A stretch of DNA of 64,000 bases from Cytophagales bacterium (GCA_030448185.1 JAUJNL010000024.1:1-64000), one strand, 5' to 3'. Counted from the first letter of the stretch, positions 19,137 to 29,638 are shown. Translations and numbers: made by a program. The notes: generated from the letters alone by a model not told the origin.

Positions 19137-20177
19137 ATGGCAAGTGTGAAAGAAAAAACGCCTGCGAAGGCAAAAGCCGCTAAAACCGGCGCAAAATACC
19201 CGAAGGAAACGTACATGAAATGGTATGAGTCTATGCAGCTCATGCGGAAGTTTGAAGAGGTGGCCGGTCAGTTGTACGGACGGCAGAAAATCCGGGGCTT
19301 CTGCCACTTATACATCGGGCAGGAGGCGTGTGCAGCGGGTTCGGTAAGTGCCTTGCAGAAAGGTGATAAATACATAACCGCCTATCGTGATCATGCCCAT
19401 CCACTAGCATTGGGTACTAGCCCTAATGCCATCATGGCCGAACTGTTTGCCAAAGCTACGGGTGTGTCAAAGGGCAAAGGCGGCTCTATGCACATGTTTG
19501 ACAAAGAAGTAGGTTTCGTGGGCGGCCACGGAATTGTAGGGGCGCAGATTCCGTTGGGAGCCGGGCTTGGTTTTGCCGAGAAGTATAACAAAACCGGTAA
19601 ACTATGCATCTGTTACATGGGTGATGGCGCCGTTCGTCAGGGAGCTTTCCACGAGACGCTGAATATGGCCATGCTCTGGAAAATACCCGTCATCTTCGTA
19701 ATTGAAAACAACGGCTATGCCATGGGTACTTCGGTGAAGCGGTCGTCTAATGTAACGGATCTGTATACCTTAGGCGAAGCGTATGATATGCCATCTGAGC
19801 CAGTCGATGCCATGAGCGTAGAACTGGTACACGAAGCCGTAAGCCGAGCCGCCGAACGGGCCCGGGCCGGTGAAGGCCCTACCCTGTTGGAATTCCGCAC
19901 GTATCGTTATAAAGGTCACTCCATGTCCGATCCGATGAAGTACCGTACCCGCGAGGAGCTGGAAGAGTACAAACTGCGTGACCCAATCGAACAAGTGCGT
20001 AAAAGCATTCTCGACAATAAGTTTGCTACCGAAGAAGAATTAGATGCTATTGACCAGAAAGTGAAAGGCCAGGTTGATGAATCAGTCCGGTTTGCCGAAG
20101 AATCACCCTATCCAGACCCATCTGAAGCTTTCAAGGATGTATATGTACAGCAGGACTATCCTTTTATAATGGAGTAA
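19137..20177 (+). CDS. pdhA: Pyruvate dehydrogenase E1 component, alpha subunit
   Basis: The thiamine-diphosphate-binding subunit of the E1 decarboxylase, which feeds acetyl units to the E2 lipoyl domain. The TPP motif runs from GDG (residues 162-164) to NN (191-192). The phosphorylation-loop-like RYKGHSMSDPMKYR and the GGSMHMFDKEVGFVGGHGIVG segment are typical. The 346-residue length matches the heterotetrameric E1 alpha form. No beta-subunit gene follows, as is common in Cytophagales, where pdhB lies elsewhere. A 2-oxoisovalerate E1 alpha is a less likely alternative. Confidence 0.92.
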   Translation: MASVKEKTPAKAKAAKTGAKYPKETYMKWYESMQLMRKFEEVAGQLYGRQKIRGFCHLYIGQEACAAGSVSALQKGDKYITAYRDHAHPLALGTSPNAIMAELFAKATGVSKGKGGSMHMFDKEVGFVGGHGIVGAQIPLGAGLGFAEKYNKTGKLCICYMGDGAVRQGAFHETLNMAMLWKIPVIFVIENNGYAMGTSVKRSSNVTDLYTLGEAYDMPSEPVDAMSVELVHEAVSRAAERARAGEGPTLLEFRTYRYKGHSMSDPMKYRTREELEEYKLRDPIEQVRKSILDNKFATEEELDAIDQKVKGQVDESVRFAEESPYPDPSEAFKDVYVQQDYPFIME

Positions 20178-20241
20178 GCAGGGGCGGGAATCCTTACACC
20201 ATTATAAATGGCGAATAAAAAAGGGCGAAGAACCAAAATAG

Positions 20242-20348
20242 GTTGTTCCGCATTTGTAATGCGGAACCGAGGAAGGCGCATTTAAAATGCGCTTTTCTTC
20301 CATCCGCATTGCAAATGCGGATGAACGCCTGCTTCTTGTCGTACACTG
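20242..20348. repeat. Degraded MITE-like element, copy 1 (three-hairpin repeat)
   Basis: Three consecutive hairpins: 20246-20266 (TTCCGCATT/AATGCGGAA), 20276-20292 (GCGCATTT/AAATGCGC) and 20301-20323 (CATCCGCATT/AATGCGGATG). They have the same order as in the element at 42870-43041. The right end TTGTCGTACAC (about 20337-20347) matches the inner part of that element's terminal repeat. No matching left end is visible, so this copy is probably eroded. Confidence 0.7.
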
Positions 20349-20399
20349 TTTCTTAGCAAGCTTCACTTATCCCAATTATACATGGGGCGAAAAATGTGG

Positions 20400-20655
20400 A
20401 ACCCATACGGGTTCCAATTATAGGAGCAGTCTTAAAAAATATCCTAACAGCTATAATTTCGAAGACTCCGGTTTATAAAACTACGACTCTTCGGCTCTTT
20501 AAGATTCCCGCAGCTATCAATTTATATACTATAGTCATTAAAAATACAACTGAAGCTATCAAAAAAAGAACTCCGGCTCTGTTTACAGTGACCGGAGTTA
20601 TGATTTATATGACTGGAGCTATAATTTAAATAGCCCTGCCTATCAATTTAGATAG
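20400..20655. repeat. Degenerate short repeats in spacer
   Basis: Motifs of the type AGCTATAATTT, AGCTATCAATTTA and ACTCCGGTT/ACCGGAGTT recur about every 30-60 bp in both orientations between pdhA and the next gene. No coding potential is seen. It may be decayed repeats. Confidence 0.35.
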
Positions 20656-20666
20656 TCTGGCTACCT

Positions 20667-21155
20667 TTAATTAGACTGCTCTTCTATTTTTACCCGCCGG
20701 GTGCCATTGGAAATAAACCGCTTGCTTAAATCTTCGTGCACACTTTTAGCGCCGGGCACGTTGATCTTGGCCGCTTGCTTGACGGAGTTGTAATAGGCTA
20801 AAGCGCCAGTGTACGCTTCGCTGCCCGCCATCATAATTGTATCATTCAATCCTTCGTTTAACTGCTCAATGGGACGCAATATTTGCGTAAGGGAGTAAAC
20901 GGCATCTACGTCCACCTTTAGTTCATTCACGTCTAAGTAGGCAGGGCCAAACTGCGGATTAACCCGGGCGTAATCGAGTGCTTTTTCTACGAAAGGCATG
21001 GTTTTATCACTTACTTTGGCTAATTGCCGCCGCTCTTCGGAAGTAAGCGCAATCAGATAGGGACGCAACGTAGTCTCAATGGTTTGCAGTGCATTCTGCA
21101 CCGCTGCCACATCTTCCGGAGAGATCTTAATGGAAATGTTGTTTTCCTGACTCAT
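20667..21155 (-). CDS. Conserved hypothetical helical protein
   Basis: A 162-residue cytoplasmic protein with no signal peptide or membrane segment. It begins MSQENNISIKISPEDVAAV and is predicted largely helical (SEERRQLAKVSDKTMPFVEKA, LTQILRPIEQLNEGL). No catalytic motif or known domain was recognised. Codon pattern and an undamaged frame argue that it is a real gene. It is flanked on both sides by repeat-rich spacers, so no operon context helps. Confidence 0.6.
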   Translation of the reverse strand: MSQENNISIKISPEDVAAVQNALQTIETTLRPYLIALTSEERRQLAKVSDKTMPFVEKALDYARVNPQFGPAYLDVNELKVDVDAVYSLTQILRPIEQLNEGLNDTIMMAGSEAYTGALAYYNSVKQAAKINVPGAKSVHEDLSKRFISNGTRRVKIEEQSN

Positions 21156-21339
21156 CTTGTAATAGTTTATAAAATTAGAAACTATTACAAGATACTATCT
21201 CCCTGATTACTAGCATTTATCAATACTCCGCAAAACATACACCTGCTACGTATTTAAAAATATAGTCTGATAGGACAGAGTTGTTTGGAGTACTAATGGG
21301 GTGAATATAGGACAAGTCCTTAAAAAATACTTATTGAAG

Positions 21340-21487
21340 CGTCATTGCGAGGAGGAACGACGAAGCAATCTGTTTCGGAGCTACCGGCAAGACTGTTTAC
21401 GTTCAGCCCATCGGGATTGCTTCGGTCATCTTGCCCACTAAGCTGGCCCATGCTACACTACTGTAGCATGTCCCCCTCGCAATGACG
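21340..21487. repeat. REP-like nested palindromic repeat
   Basis: The ends CGTCATTGCGAGG (21340-21352) and CCTCGCAATGACG (21475-21487) are exact complements. Inside, GAAGCAATC near 21362 pairs with GATTGCTTC near 21414, and CATGCTACA pairs with TGTAGCATG near 21450-21470. Repeats of this CATTGCGAGG...GCAATC type are dispersed in many bacterial genomes. Confidence 0.7.
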
Positions 21488-21553
21488 GTTTTCGTTATAA
21501 CACGCTATTACAAACCATTCCTATATTGAGCACTTGCGATACAGTCAATGGAA

Positions 21554-22132
21554 TTACTCAACCGGGATAGATGCTTCTTTTTTGCTAAAAATACCCTTAA
21601 AGCTGAAGCCGTAGTTGTAATAGACGGATAAGCCGTACAAAAAATAATTTCCACTATGGTTACTGGGAATTCCTTTAAATAAATAATTAATACTAAACTC
21701 CCCGTATAAGCCTTTATAAATAGCGTGTCCATAGGAAAAGGTAACGGCTGGAAACTGAAGTTCCAGTTCTGATTCTTGCTTTCGAACACTATCAAAAAAA
21801 TTAAACTTTTTTCCCGTGTTAAAGATTGAATAAGCAACTCCTAAATATTGGTTAGGCCTATTGCGCTTACCCCGGAAATACTTATTTATTCCGACCCGAT
21901 GATTAATAATCATCTCTTTTTGTCTATCATGCGTGTTTAAATCAGCAAAGCGAATTTCATCGTATCTAAAGACAGGTGAGTAATGAAATTCGTACAGATT
22001 TGAAGTTCTTAAAGCTAAGGTTGCTATTATCCCCAAACCTTGTATATTTCTTTCATAGTTGTATGGGATACAGGGTCCACCTCCACAAATAGGTGGCACA
22101 TACGTACGAATAATCTTGCTAACATTAATAGG
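21554..22132 (-). pseudogene. Hypothetical beta-rich (outer-membrane-like) protein, 5' end cut by an IS
   Basis: The frame remains open from the IS edge at 22132 down to a stop at 21554. It lacks a convincing start: the upstream codons read PINVSKIIRTYVPPICGGGPC before any Met. The sequence alternates polar and aromatic residues (YEFHYSPVFRYDEIRF, GLYGEFSINYLFKGIP, YFLYGLSVYYNYGF), as in outer-membrane beta-barrels. The 5' part may lie across the IS around 23222-23340, but its frame could not be joined with certainty. No family was recognised. Confidence 0.5.
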
Positions 22133-23221
22133 AGTTACGCAGTGAAAACTTACGTAAGATTTACTTTAATCAATTGTGTCTGAATTCTATCTCTGAACTG
22201 ATACCAGTTATCAATAAGCTTATTGACAACTTTCTCTTCTAAAGCTATAAAAGCCCAATAGACAGAAAAAAAATGTGTGTTTCACAGCACAACTGCGGCG
22301 TACTAAAAAATGCTCGGCGTTGCAAAGCTGTTTGACAGCCCGGTGAAACATCTCAATGTGCCAATGCTCTCCATGTGCTTTTTCAAACTCTGCTAGAGTT
22401 GCTTTCATCCTCTTTTCTTCTTGCAGGCCTTTTTCTGCATACTTGTAGTAGATATAATATCTTGTTTTGCCCTGTTCTTCTTGGCTGAACAGTGTCACAA
22501 AATCAAAACCTTTTAAATGGGTCCATAACCCATCGGTCTCTACCGGCGCTTGTTGTACCTGTTGGTACACGCCTTTTGGGTAGACACCTGCCGGTCTTTC
22601 TCTACTGAAAACATGGCATCCATTTTCTGTCTGCGGACCCATTTCAAGTTGTCTACACTCGCATACCAACTATCACCGGTTACTAAATTAGCAGACAGGC
22701 CCCAATCTAATACCTCATTGAGCATTTCCCTGAATAACTCATTTTTGGTCTTATCTTCTGCTGGCAGATAGATGCGATAGTTGACAGGCACACGTACCCC
22801 TTTGACATCTGTATACAACAAGGTCACTAAACACATCCCTTGTACCACTTTGTGGTGCTTGCCTGAGTAATGGCGGCCAATGAGTGCGTTCAGCTTTGCA
22901 TTACTGTAAGGCTTATCCCACACACTGTCATCCACACTTAAGGTGCCCCTTGTAAAATAATCAAGGGTTTGCAGCGGCAAAACAAGTCATAAGGCGTATA
23001 GTCTTCTCTGACTAAAAAGTTTAATACACTATCGTGTGACATAGATTCCATCGCTTGGGATAATTTACTACAGCCCCGGTTCTGTGGAATCACTAACAGA
23101 TAGTGGCTGTATAAGGATAAATCGCACAAGGCGGTTGATTTTTTTTCAACTCTCGCATAAATGCTAAACTAATCCCTTTTTGCTATTTTTGAAACCTTAC
23201 GTAATACTTCACTGCGTAACT
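22133..23221 (-). mobile_element. IS701-like insertion sequence (about 1.09 kb)
   Basis: The terminal inverted repeats start AGTTACGCAGTGAA at 22133-22146 and end with its exact complement at 23208-23221. They extend imperfectly to about 26 bp (ACTTACGTAAG/ATTACGTAAG). The element encodes one transposase on the minus strand whose stop lies inside the left repeat. No exact target duplication could be assigned. The flanks are TTAATAGG on the left and TCTAATTA on the right. Confidence 0.75.
22150..23158 (-). pseudogene. DDE transposase, IS701/IS4-like (frameshifted)
   Basis: Pieces in three frames combine into a transposase of about 336 residues. The start is the ATG at 23158 (MRELKK), followed by an A8 run with a probable one-base loss. 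The first catalytic Asp lies in SVDDSVWDKPYS, the second in LVTGDSWYAS, and the Glu in HWHIEMFHRAVKQL. The C-terminus is out of frame after a T7 run and should read EEKVVNKLIDNWYQFRD to a TAA at 22150-22152. Breaks lie mainly in homopolymers, so the element could be intact in reality. Confidence 0.7.
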
Positions 23222-23443
23222 TCTAATTAAATAAATTAGTCGATATACCTCCCTGTAGATTACTGCCTATACTTATCCTGATAGGTTTCCATTCTTTCTT
23301 CAAAATTGATTGAGACATTACTGACAAGTTGCCAACCGTAATGAAAAATATAAATAAAACAAGTTTATATACAGACATTTATTTCAAATAAGTTTTCTAG
23401 AAGCAGAAGGATTCACTAAATAAATCCTTCTGCTTTTTATAAA
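23222..23443. other. Spacer right of the IS
   Basis: No gene can be assigned with confidence. It may hold the 5' remnant of the gene truncated at 22132: a minus-strand segment reads MSQSILKKEWKPIRISIGSN, and an alternative frame reads FHYGWQLVSNVSINFEE. Confidence 0.4.
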
Positions 23444-23764
23444 TTAATGGTTTTCTCCTCTTATATTATATCCAACTCTACTATTATCCGCAGAGTAGTT
23501 ACCTAGATACATACTATAGTCGGAATAATTCTCGTCAGTAGTTAAAACATTTCCATCCAATGCACTATCTTTTGAGCGGAAGGTAACATAATATGTTACT
23601 CCTGCTGGTGAGGTAATAGGTCTATCTTTCACACTTTCTGGCCATGCATCATGTTCAAAGACTACAAACCAAAGCCAATCGCCTTTGCCTGAATAACCGA
23701 AACTATTACAACTTCTACATTTTATTCTGTAATCACCATCAGATATATATTCACCTATAATGTA
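23444..23764 (-). pseudogene. Hypothetical protein fragment without clear start
   Basis: An open frame on the minus strand encodes about 107 residues, ...GEYISDGDYRIKCRSCNSFG...DWLWFVVFEHDAWPES..., and then SPAGVTYYVTFRSKDSALDGN. It ends GYNIRGENH. There is no ATG at the upstream end before the preceding stop; a GTG at 23632 would give only 62 residues. The aromatic-rich, beta-strand-like composition suggests the C-terminal part of a larger secreted protein. No family was recognised. Confidence 0.4.
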
Positions 23765-23827
23765 CTATACAGCAAAAACTATGATTAAGGTTTTGCCGCC
23801 ACTGGCAGAGGGAAGTAACTTCAAGGC

Positions 23828-25769
23828 GTGATTGGTAAACTGAAAACGCTGCCGCTACTGCTCCAAAATATGGGTTGGCGGGCCTTCCGGTTCCGGCTGG
23901 GCTACGAGTTGCAGAAACGGACCGGGTTGCTGAAGCGTAACTTTCCGGTACAAACTAATTTTTCCCCGGCTGTCTCACTGCATCAGTGGCAGCAGCAGGG
24001 CGGCCGGTTTTTCTTCCTTTCAAAGGAAAAGCTGCCGCGGTTTCCCCTCAATGCCAAAGCGTTACTCACGCTGGAAGCGGAAGTACATCAGATCAAAAGA
24101 GGAAATATCCTGTTCTTCAATGCGTTTGCGCTTCCGCTGGGCACTACCTACAACTGGACTACGAACCCGGATACGGGCTACCAGTATAATCCGGCTCAGC
24201 ACTGGACGGAGATTAACGACCTTGACCCGGCTAACGGGGACATAAAGTACGTCTGGGAAAAGTCCCGGTTTACATTTCTCTATCCCCTGATCCGGTATGA
24301 TTTACACACTGGACACGATCAGTCAGCGTTTGTATTTGGCCAGATACTGGATTGGATCGACAAAAACCCATTAAACTCGGGACCTAACTACGTATGCAGT
24401 CAGGAAATCTCGTTGCGGGTACTTAACTGGACCTTTACATTATATTACTACAAAAATGCTGATGCCTTAACGGAAGAAGTATTCACCAAAATCATTCATT
24501 CCATTTACTGGCAGGTCAAGCACGTAGAACACAATATTCATTTTTCACGGATTTCGGTTCGTAATAACCACGCCATTACGGAGTGCCTTTGCCTGTACCT
24601 GATTGGTTTATTATATCCGTTCTTCCCGGAAAGTGAACGCTGGAAAGAACAGGGCAGGAAATGGGTGGAAGAAGAAGGCCTGTACCAAATATATCCGGAT
24701 GGATCGTATCTGCAATTCTCCATGAATTATCACCGGGTGGTGATTCAGCTGTTCACTTGGGCATTTTACCTGTCAGACCGCAATAATGACTATTTCTCGG
24801 ACGCCTTATCGGAACGGGTCCGTAAATCCTTACAGTTTCTTTACCAGCACCAGGATCTGGTAACGGGGCACTTGCCTAATTACGGAGCCAATGATGGAGC
24901 CTTATTTTTCCGGCTCAACTCCCAGAATACCGCGATTTTCGTCCGCAATTAAATGCCTTGCATTACTTCTTCTTCCGGAAGCCTCTATACGGCAATGGCC
25001 TCTGGCAGGAAGATCTGCTCTGGTATGGCCAATGGGCGAAAGTACGATAAAAAATGAATTGTTTACCGGCTTCTCCCCTCAGTTGCAGACTTCGCAGGAG
25101 TACAGTTACGGAGGCTTTTACGTGCTTCGCAGTAATAGTCATTTTGCCTTTATCCGTTGCGGCAACCACCCGGATCGTCCCATGCAAGCCGACAATCTGC
25201 ATCTTGATCTGTGGCTGAACGGGATAAATCTGATGCGTGATGCGGGTTCCTATAAGTATAATACTTCTCCCGAAGAGCTTACCTTTTTTTATGGGTACTG
25301 CTTCCCACAATACGATTCAGCTAGGCGATTACGACCAAATGCAGAAGGGAGGCCGCTTTATCTGGTACCATTGGAGCCAGGCAGTAAAGGCAAGCCTGAC
25401 GGAAGAAGAGGATTGGATTGTTTTTGAAGGAACCGTTCATGCATACCGCCAGGTGCATCCGGCTATTTTTCATACCCGCACGGTCAGGCAGCATAAGCAT
25501 AAACCCTGCTGGGAAATAGAAGACCAGTTAAATCTGCCAGATCTGCCTGCCTTACAGTCACTGCTAAAAAACAGCTCTGGCATCCCCATCCCGAATTTTT
25601 CAAAAGAGGGTATCAGATTCAATCAAAGGATGCAGAGGGTAAAGAACTGGTCCTGCAAACCAAAGACGTGTATTACTCGTCCTGCTACGGGGTAAAAGAG
25701 CTTACCCCTCAGCTTTGGTTTGAGCAGGCGGGTACGTATTTCAAAACAGTGATACGCAAAGACTCATAG
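23828..25769 (+). CDS. Heparinase II/III family polysaccharide lyase-like protein (frameshifted)
   Basis: Three frames join into a protein of about 645 residues from a GTG at 23828 to a TAG at 25767-25769. The alpha-toroid half contains YNWTTNPDTGYQYNPAQHW, SVRNNHAITECLCLYL and FSMNYHRVVIQLF, carrying the Asn-His and Tyr-His pairs of the heparinase II/III fold. The C-terminal beta-sandwich half includes HPDRPMQADNLHLDLWLNG. Frame changes occur near 24905-24950, 25030 and 25290-25320. No signal peptide is seen; such intracellular-type members occur in exopolysaccharide gene clusters, but no glycosyltransferases are adjacent. The substrate is unknown. Confidence 0.78.
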
Positions 25770-25798
25770 GGCAACCGACCGTTGTATTTCGAAAATAG

Positions 25799-26365
25799 TT
25801 ATCGGGGAACGTTTTCCTGCACAATCTGCCTCAGAACCGCCAGTGCTTTAGTGGCGCCTTCTTTGGTTTTAAATATAATCCGCATCGAGGAGACGTTGTC
25901 CATTTCCCGATTTATTATGTCTTGCCGTTTGATCAGGGGCTGGTCTTGCTTAGTAGCAATGAGTATCTCAAACCACGAAGCTTGTCCTTCCAGCAGTTTA
26001 GCCGTCCCATGATTGTATTTCCGCTGGGCCAATACCAATTTAACCGGATCAATATCTTGCAGGTAGACTCGATAAAGAAACTGGCTGCGCAGCACAAATG
26101 CTTCACAAAAAGACTCCGTATAGTTGGTGTAGGGTACTGTTAATGAATCGCGGCTGACCAGCAGGGTATTGGTAAATACGTCCTCAATCCGGCAGTTTTT
26201 CTCCTTTTGCGGTTCGTAACGTTCAATAGCTAAGTAGATCTCACCTTCCTGCTTCACAATATCCTCAAGTTGTTGAATTAAGGTTGTTGAACGCTGCGCT
26301 TGAACGGATAAAAATGCAACTAGAAAAAGAAAGCCGGTGGGTATAAACCGGAGTATAATAGTCAT
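25799..26365 (-). CDS. Hypothetical secreted protein
   Basis: A 188-residue protein with a signal peptide (MTIILRFIPTGFLFLVAFLSVQAQ, cleavage after about residue 24). The mature part is mixed alpha/beta, with two cysteines (KNCRIEDV and ESFCEAFV) that may pair. No known domain was recognised. It is convergent with the heparinase-like gene (30 bp apart) and is followed on the other side by ahcY, from which it is separated by a terminator. Confidence 0.65.
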   Translation of the reverse strand: MTIILRFIPTGFLFLVAFLSVQAQRSTTLIQQLEDIVKQEGEIYLAIERYEPQKEKNCRIEDVFTNTLLVSRDSLTVPYTNYTESFCEAFVLRSQFLYRVYLQDIDPVKLVLAQRKYNHGTAKLLEGQASWFEILIATKQDQPLIKRQDIINREMDNVSSMRIIFKTKEGATKALAVLRQIVQENVPR

Positions 26366-26474
26366 GGAAGTGCTTAATTATGAAAAGAATAGGTCTCTTT
26401 TTATAACTGGAGCCCCTCCTGCTTAGTTCCGGTTAATTTATAGATAAAATAGCAACACTGCGGTTGTCAAAAAC

Positions 26475-26506
26475 AACGAGGCTTCCTGTTTCCGGGAAGC
26501 CTCGTT
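26475..26506 (-). terminator. Intrinsic terminator after ahcY
   Basis: Perfect 12-bp arms AACGAGGCTTCC and GGAAGCCTCGTT enclose an 8-nt loop, with an A-rich + strand flank giving a U-run on the minus-strand transcript. Confidence 0.75.
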
Positions 26507-26556
26507 GGTAATTTACACCCAAAGCAGAAGCGTTATGCGTTGCTTACAGGTATCGG

Positions 26557-27864
26557 TTAATAACGGTACATGTCTGATTTAAAAGGACCTTCCGTGGTAA
26601 CGCCGATGTATTCAGCCTGATCTTCGGATAAAGTATCTAGTTCAGCCCCTACTTTAGCCAAGTGCAGGCGGGCTACTTTCTCGTCTAAGTGCTTAGGCAG
26701 CGTATACACTCTATTTTCGTATTTACTTCTATTCTGCCATAACTCAAGTTGGGCAATCGTTTGGTTACAGAAGGAGTTAGACATTACGAAAGAAGGGTGA
26801 CCGGTGGCACAACCCAAGTTTACCAGACGGCCTTCAGCCAATATCAAGACTTCTTTGCCTTCAATGCTGTACAAGTCGACTTGCGGCTTAATTTCTATTT
26901 TGGTCCGGCCATAATTACCATTTAACCAAGCCATATCAATTTCGGTATCGAAGTGACCAATATTGCAAACAATGGCCTTGTCCTTCATAGCCCGGAAATG
27001 ACGTTCAACGATAATATCTTTATTACCTGTAGCAGTTACAAAGATGTCGCCGATCTTGGCTGCGTTATCCATCTTCATTACCTGATAGCCGTCCATAGCA
27101 GCCTGCAGGGCGCAGATTGGATCTATTTCGGTAACGATTACCCGGGCACCGGCACCGCGCAGTGATTCAGCAGTTCCTTTGCCTACATCTCCATAACCCG
27201 CTACTACTGCAATTTTACCCGCCATCATCACGTCAGTTGCCCGACGGATCGCATCTACCGCAGATTCCCGGCAACCATACTTGTTGTCAAACTTAGACTT
27301 GGTTACGGAATCATTGATGTTAATGGCAGGCAGTGGCAAAGTGCCTTTGCGCATTCTTTCGTACAGGCGGTGTACACCCGTAGTGGTTTCTTCGGAAATT
27401 CCGCCAATCCCAGCTACCAGTTCAGGATACTTGTCCAGTACCATGTTAGTCAGGTCTCCCCCATCATCGAGAATCATGTTCAATGGTTCTCGATCATCGC
27501 CGAAGAAAAGCGTTTGTTCGATACACCAGTCAAACTCCTCAGCATTCATACCTTTCCACGCGTACACCGAAATGCCGGCAGCAGCAATCGCGGCGGCAGC
27601 ATGGTCTTGCGTTGAGAAGATGTTGCAGGAAGACCAGGTAACTTCAGCACCCAGGTGTACGAGGGTTTCAATCAGCACAGCTGTCTGGATGGTCATGTGC
27701 AGGCAGCCTGCAATACGGGCACCTTTCAGCGGTTGGGAAGGTCCGAATTCTTCGCGGAGAGCCATCAAACCAGGCATTTCGGCTTCGGCCAGACGCATTT
27801 CTTTACGGCCCCAGTCGGCCAGCGAAATGTCTTTTACTTTGTACTTGACGCGGGTTTCGATCAT
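26557..27864 (-). CDS. ahcY: Adenosylhomocysteinase (S-adenosylhomocysteine hydrolase)
   Basis: NAD-dependent enzyme that splits S-adenosylhomocysteine to adenosine and homocysteine, relieving product inhibition of methyltransferases. [16 protein letters not shown], the NAD-binding GYGDVGKG and the C-terminal KSDMYRY with the conserved Lys-Tyr that closes over NAD are present. The frame is open back to 27903, but homologues begin close to [14 protein letters not shown]. The Met at 27864 ([10 protein letters not shown]) is therefore chosen, giving 435 residues. A TAnnTTTG box lies about 27 bp upstream. Confidence 0.95.
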   Translation of the reverse strand: MIETRVKYKVKDISLADWGRKEMRLAEAEMPGLMALREEFGPSQPLKGARIAGCLHMTIQTAVLIETLVHLGAEVTWSSCNIFSTQDHAAAAIAAAGISVYAWKGMNAEEFDWCIEQTLFFGDDREPLNMILDDGGDLTNMVLDKYPELVAGIGGISEETTTGVHRLYERMRKGTLPLPAININDSVTKSKFDNKYGCRESAVDAIRRATDVMMAGKIAVVAGYGDVGKGTAESLRGAGARVIVTEIDPICALQAAMDGYQVMKMDNAAKIGDIFVTATGNKDIIVERHFRAMKDKAIVCNIGHFDTEIDMAWLNGNYGRTKIEIKPQVDLYSIEGKEVLILAEGRLVNLGCATGHPSFVMSNSFCNQTIAQLELWQNRSKYENRVYTLPKHLDEKVARLHLAKVGAELDTLSEDQAEYIGVTTEGPFKSDMYRY

Positions 27865-27890
27865 TGGAATTGTATGTTGCTTATTTAAGG

Positions 27891-27898
27891 CAAAGATA
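27891..27898 (-). promoter_or_regulatory. -7 promoter box upstream of ahcY
   Basis: On the minus strand the sequence TATCTTTG matches the Bacteroidota -7 consensus TAnnTTTG exactly, 27 bp before the ahcY start. No convincing -33 element was seen. Confidence 0.45.
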
Positions 27899-27932
27899 AT
27901 CAATTGGTTTGGGTTTTGCGAGACTTGGCTGA

Positions 27933-28598
27933 TTACTTCTTTACTAATACGTATCCTATTCTGAATCCTAATGATAAATGAAGTCTACCCACTACTCCCT
28001 CGTATCGGTCGCCTGGTGTAAAAGCTTCCTCCCACAAACGAAAAGCGGGTAAATGTTCATTATAAGGGGTATAACGAATAGCTACCCGTCTGGCTCCTAA
28101 TCCCGTATAAACATCCAGTATCCACCGACGGCTAAGTAATCTTTGCATTCCTACCTTAGCGCATCCGCCCCAAACATTTTTCCTGATATCTGCATAGTCA
28201 TACTGGTATTCTTGATTGCCGCGGACAAACCAGTTATTATGCTTCCGATAGGTGTGAGGTATCCAGAAAGACTCCAGTGCTATGTACGGCTGTAACGTAT
28301 AATTGGCAATAAAATAATACCGGACTTCAGCTCGCAGTTTATAATACTTTTCCTGCCGTTCGCTCCAGGTATTCTTTTTATATACCAGCCGGGCCAGTGG
28401 TTCAAATGAATATCCGTATTCCATTTGCAGCCCTAACCGGCTCGTCGGCTTAAATTCCAGCCCTAGTTGTATACAGGGCGTGAAAGGATCAATCAAACTT
28501 AAAGGGGCTAGTTTGAAGATGAATTTATCGTGTTGTGCCTGCGCGTATTTAAAGAATAAAAGGGCGGATAATACCAACAGTAAAGATTTCCGTTGCAT
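27933..28598 (-). CDS. DUF3575-like outer-membrane protein
   Basis: A 221-residue secreted protein starting [22 protein letters not shown]. The Met at 28598 fits the signal peptide better than the frame's first Met at 28619. The mature part has amphipathic beta-strands typical of a small barrel ([62 protein letters not shown]). These resemble DUF3575 proteins, a family of outer-membrane proteins of unknown role in Bacteroidota. It lies between ahcY and the amidase gene on the same strand. Confidence 0.65.
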   Translation of the reverse strand: MQRKSLLLVLSALLFFKYAQAQHDKFIFKLAPLSLIDPFTPCIQLGLEFKPTSRLGLQMEYGYSFEPLARLVYKKNTWSERQEKYYKLRAEVRYYFIANYTLQPYIALESFWIPHTYRKHNNWFVRGNQEYQYDYADIRKNVWGGCAKVGMQRLLSRRWILDVYTGLGARRVAIRYTPYNEHLPAFRLWEEAFTPGDRYEGVVGRLHLSLGFRIGYVLVKK

Positions 28599-28656
28599 GG
28601 GTAACAGCTTTGGTACCAAAAATTATTGAAGATGCAGATACAGCCCACAAGCAAAA

Positions 28657-28682
28657 ATCCCGGAAACTAACGCTTCCGGGAT
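28657..28682 (-). terminator. Intrinsic terminator after the amidase gene
   Basis: Arms ATCCCGGAA and TTCCGGGAT (9 bp) close an 8-nt loop. The + strand AAAAA before the left arm gives a U-run in the minus-strand transcript. Confidence 0.65.
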
Positions 28683-28761
28683 AAGATCATTTACTAACAA
28701 CATCAATCATCTTTCATCAGCACACCAACTAATTAGCACATCGTTTTAGTACCTTATTATG

Positions 28762-29638
28762 TTACGCTTCTGAATCAATATAACGCTTCGTGACTAAGCC
28801 ATAAGAATCGATGCGGCGGTCACGGAAGAAGGGCCAGTGCGTACGGTAATGATCGGTATCAGAAAGACTAATTTCTGATACGTGCACTTCTTCCTGATCA
28901 TGTGAGCCCTTATAAAGGAGTTTTCCAAATGGGTTAGCAATAAATGATCCGCCCCAGAACTGTATTTCTGCTTCACGTCCCACTCGGTTAACAGAAACTA
29001 CGTGCACTCCATTTGCTACTGCATGTGAACGCTGAATCGTCTGCCAGGCATCGTATTGCTCCGCATTAGTAGGAAGATCCTGATGGATCGACCAGCCAAT
29101 GGCCGTAGGGTATACCAGTAATTCAGCTCCCATCAGTGAGGTGATACGGGCCGCTTCCGGATACCACTGATCCCAGCAGATTAATACCCCGATTTTGGCA
29201 TACTTGGTATCAAAAACCTTATAACCCAGATCTCCCGGAGTAAAATAGAATTTTTCGTAAAAGCCTGGATCATCAGGAATGTGCATCTTACGGTATTTGC
29301 CGAGGTACTTCCCATCCGCGTCCAGAACCGCCGTAGTATTATGATAAATTCCCTCGGCCCGTTTCTCGAACAGAGAGGCTACAATCACTACATTCAGTTC
29401 CTTAGCTAAAGCGCCCAACGTTTCAGTCGAGGGACCCGGGATCGGTTCGGCCAGCTTGAAGTTTTCGTAATCTTCCACGTCGCAGAAATACAGGGAACGG
29501 AACAATTCCTGCAGGCAAACGATCTGTGCCCCTTGGGCAGCAGCTTCGCGAATCTTCTGCTGAACTTTGGCGAGGTTTTCTTCCGGCTGACGGGTACAGC
29601 TCATCTGAACCAACCCTATTTTTACTTTTTTTTTGCAC
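28762..29638 (-). CDS. aguB: N-carbamoylputrescine amidase (nitrilase superfamily), probable single frameshift at the start
   Basis: Carbon-nitrogen hydrolase converting N-carbamoylputrescine to putrescine in the arginine-agmatine polyamine route. The Glu-Lys-Cys triad is visible in CLQELFRSLYF (Glu), GKYRKMHIPDDPGFYEKFYF (Lys) and IGVLICWDQWYPEAAR (Cys). Most of the gene is open from a TTG at 29613. However, the true N-terminus probably starts at a GTG at 29638: removing one base from the A9 run near 29620 gives MQKKVKIGLVQMSC and 291 residues, the usual length. The agmatine deiminase gene that often accompanies it is not nearby. Confidence 0.85.

Noticed and set aside
20246-20323. CRISPR repeat-spacer array
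   Set aside because: The repeated words are palindromic hairpin arms of differing length without regular spacers, and no cas genes are present.
21342-21487. Small RNA or tRNA-like gene
   Set aside because: The nested palindromes fit a dispersed REP-type repeat. There is no cloverleaf, anticodon arm or promoter.
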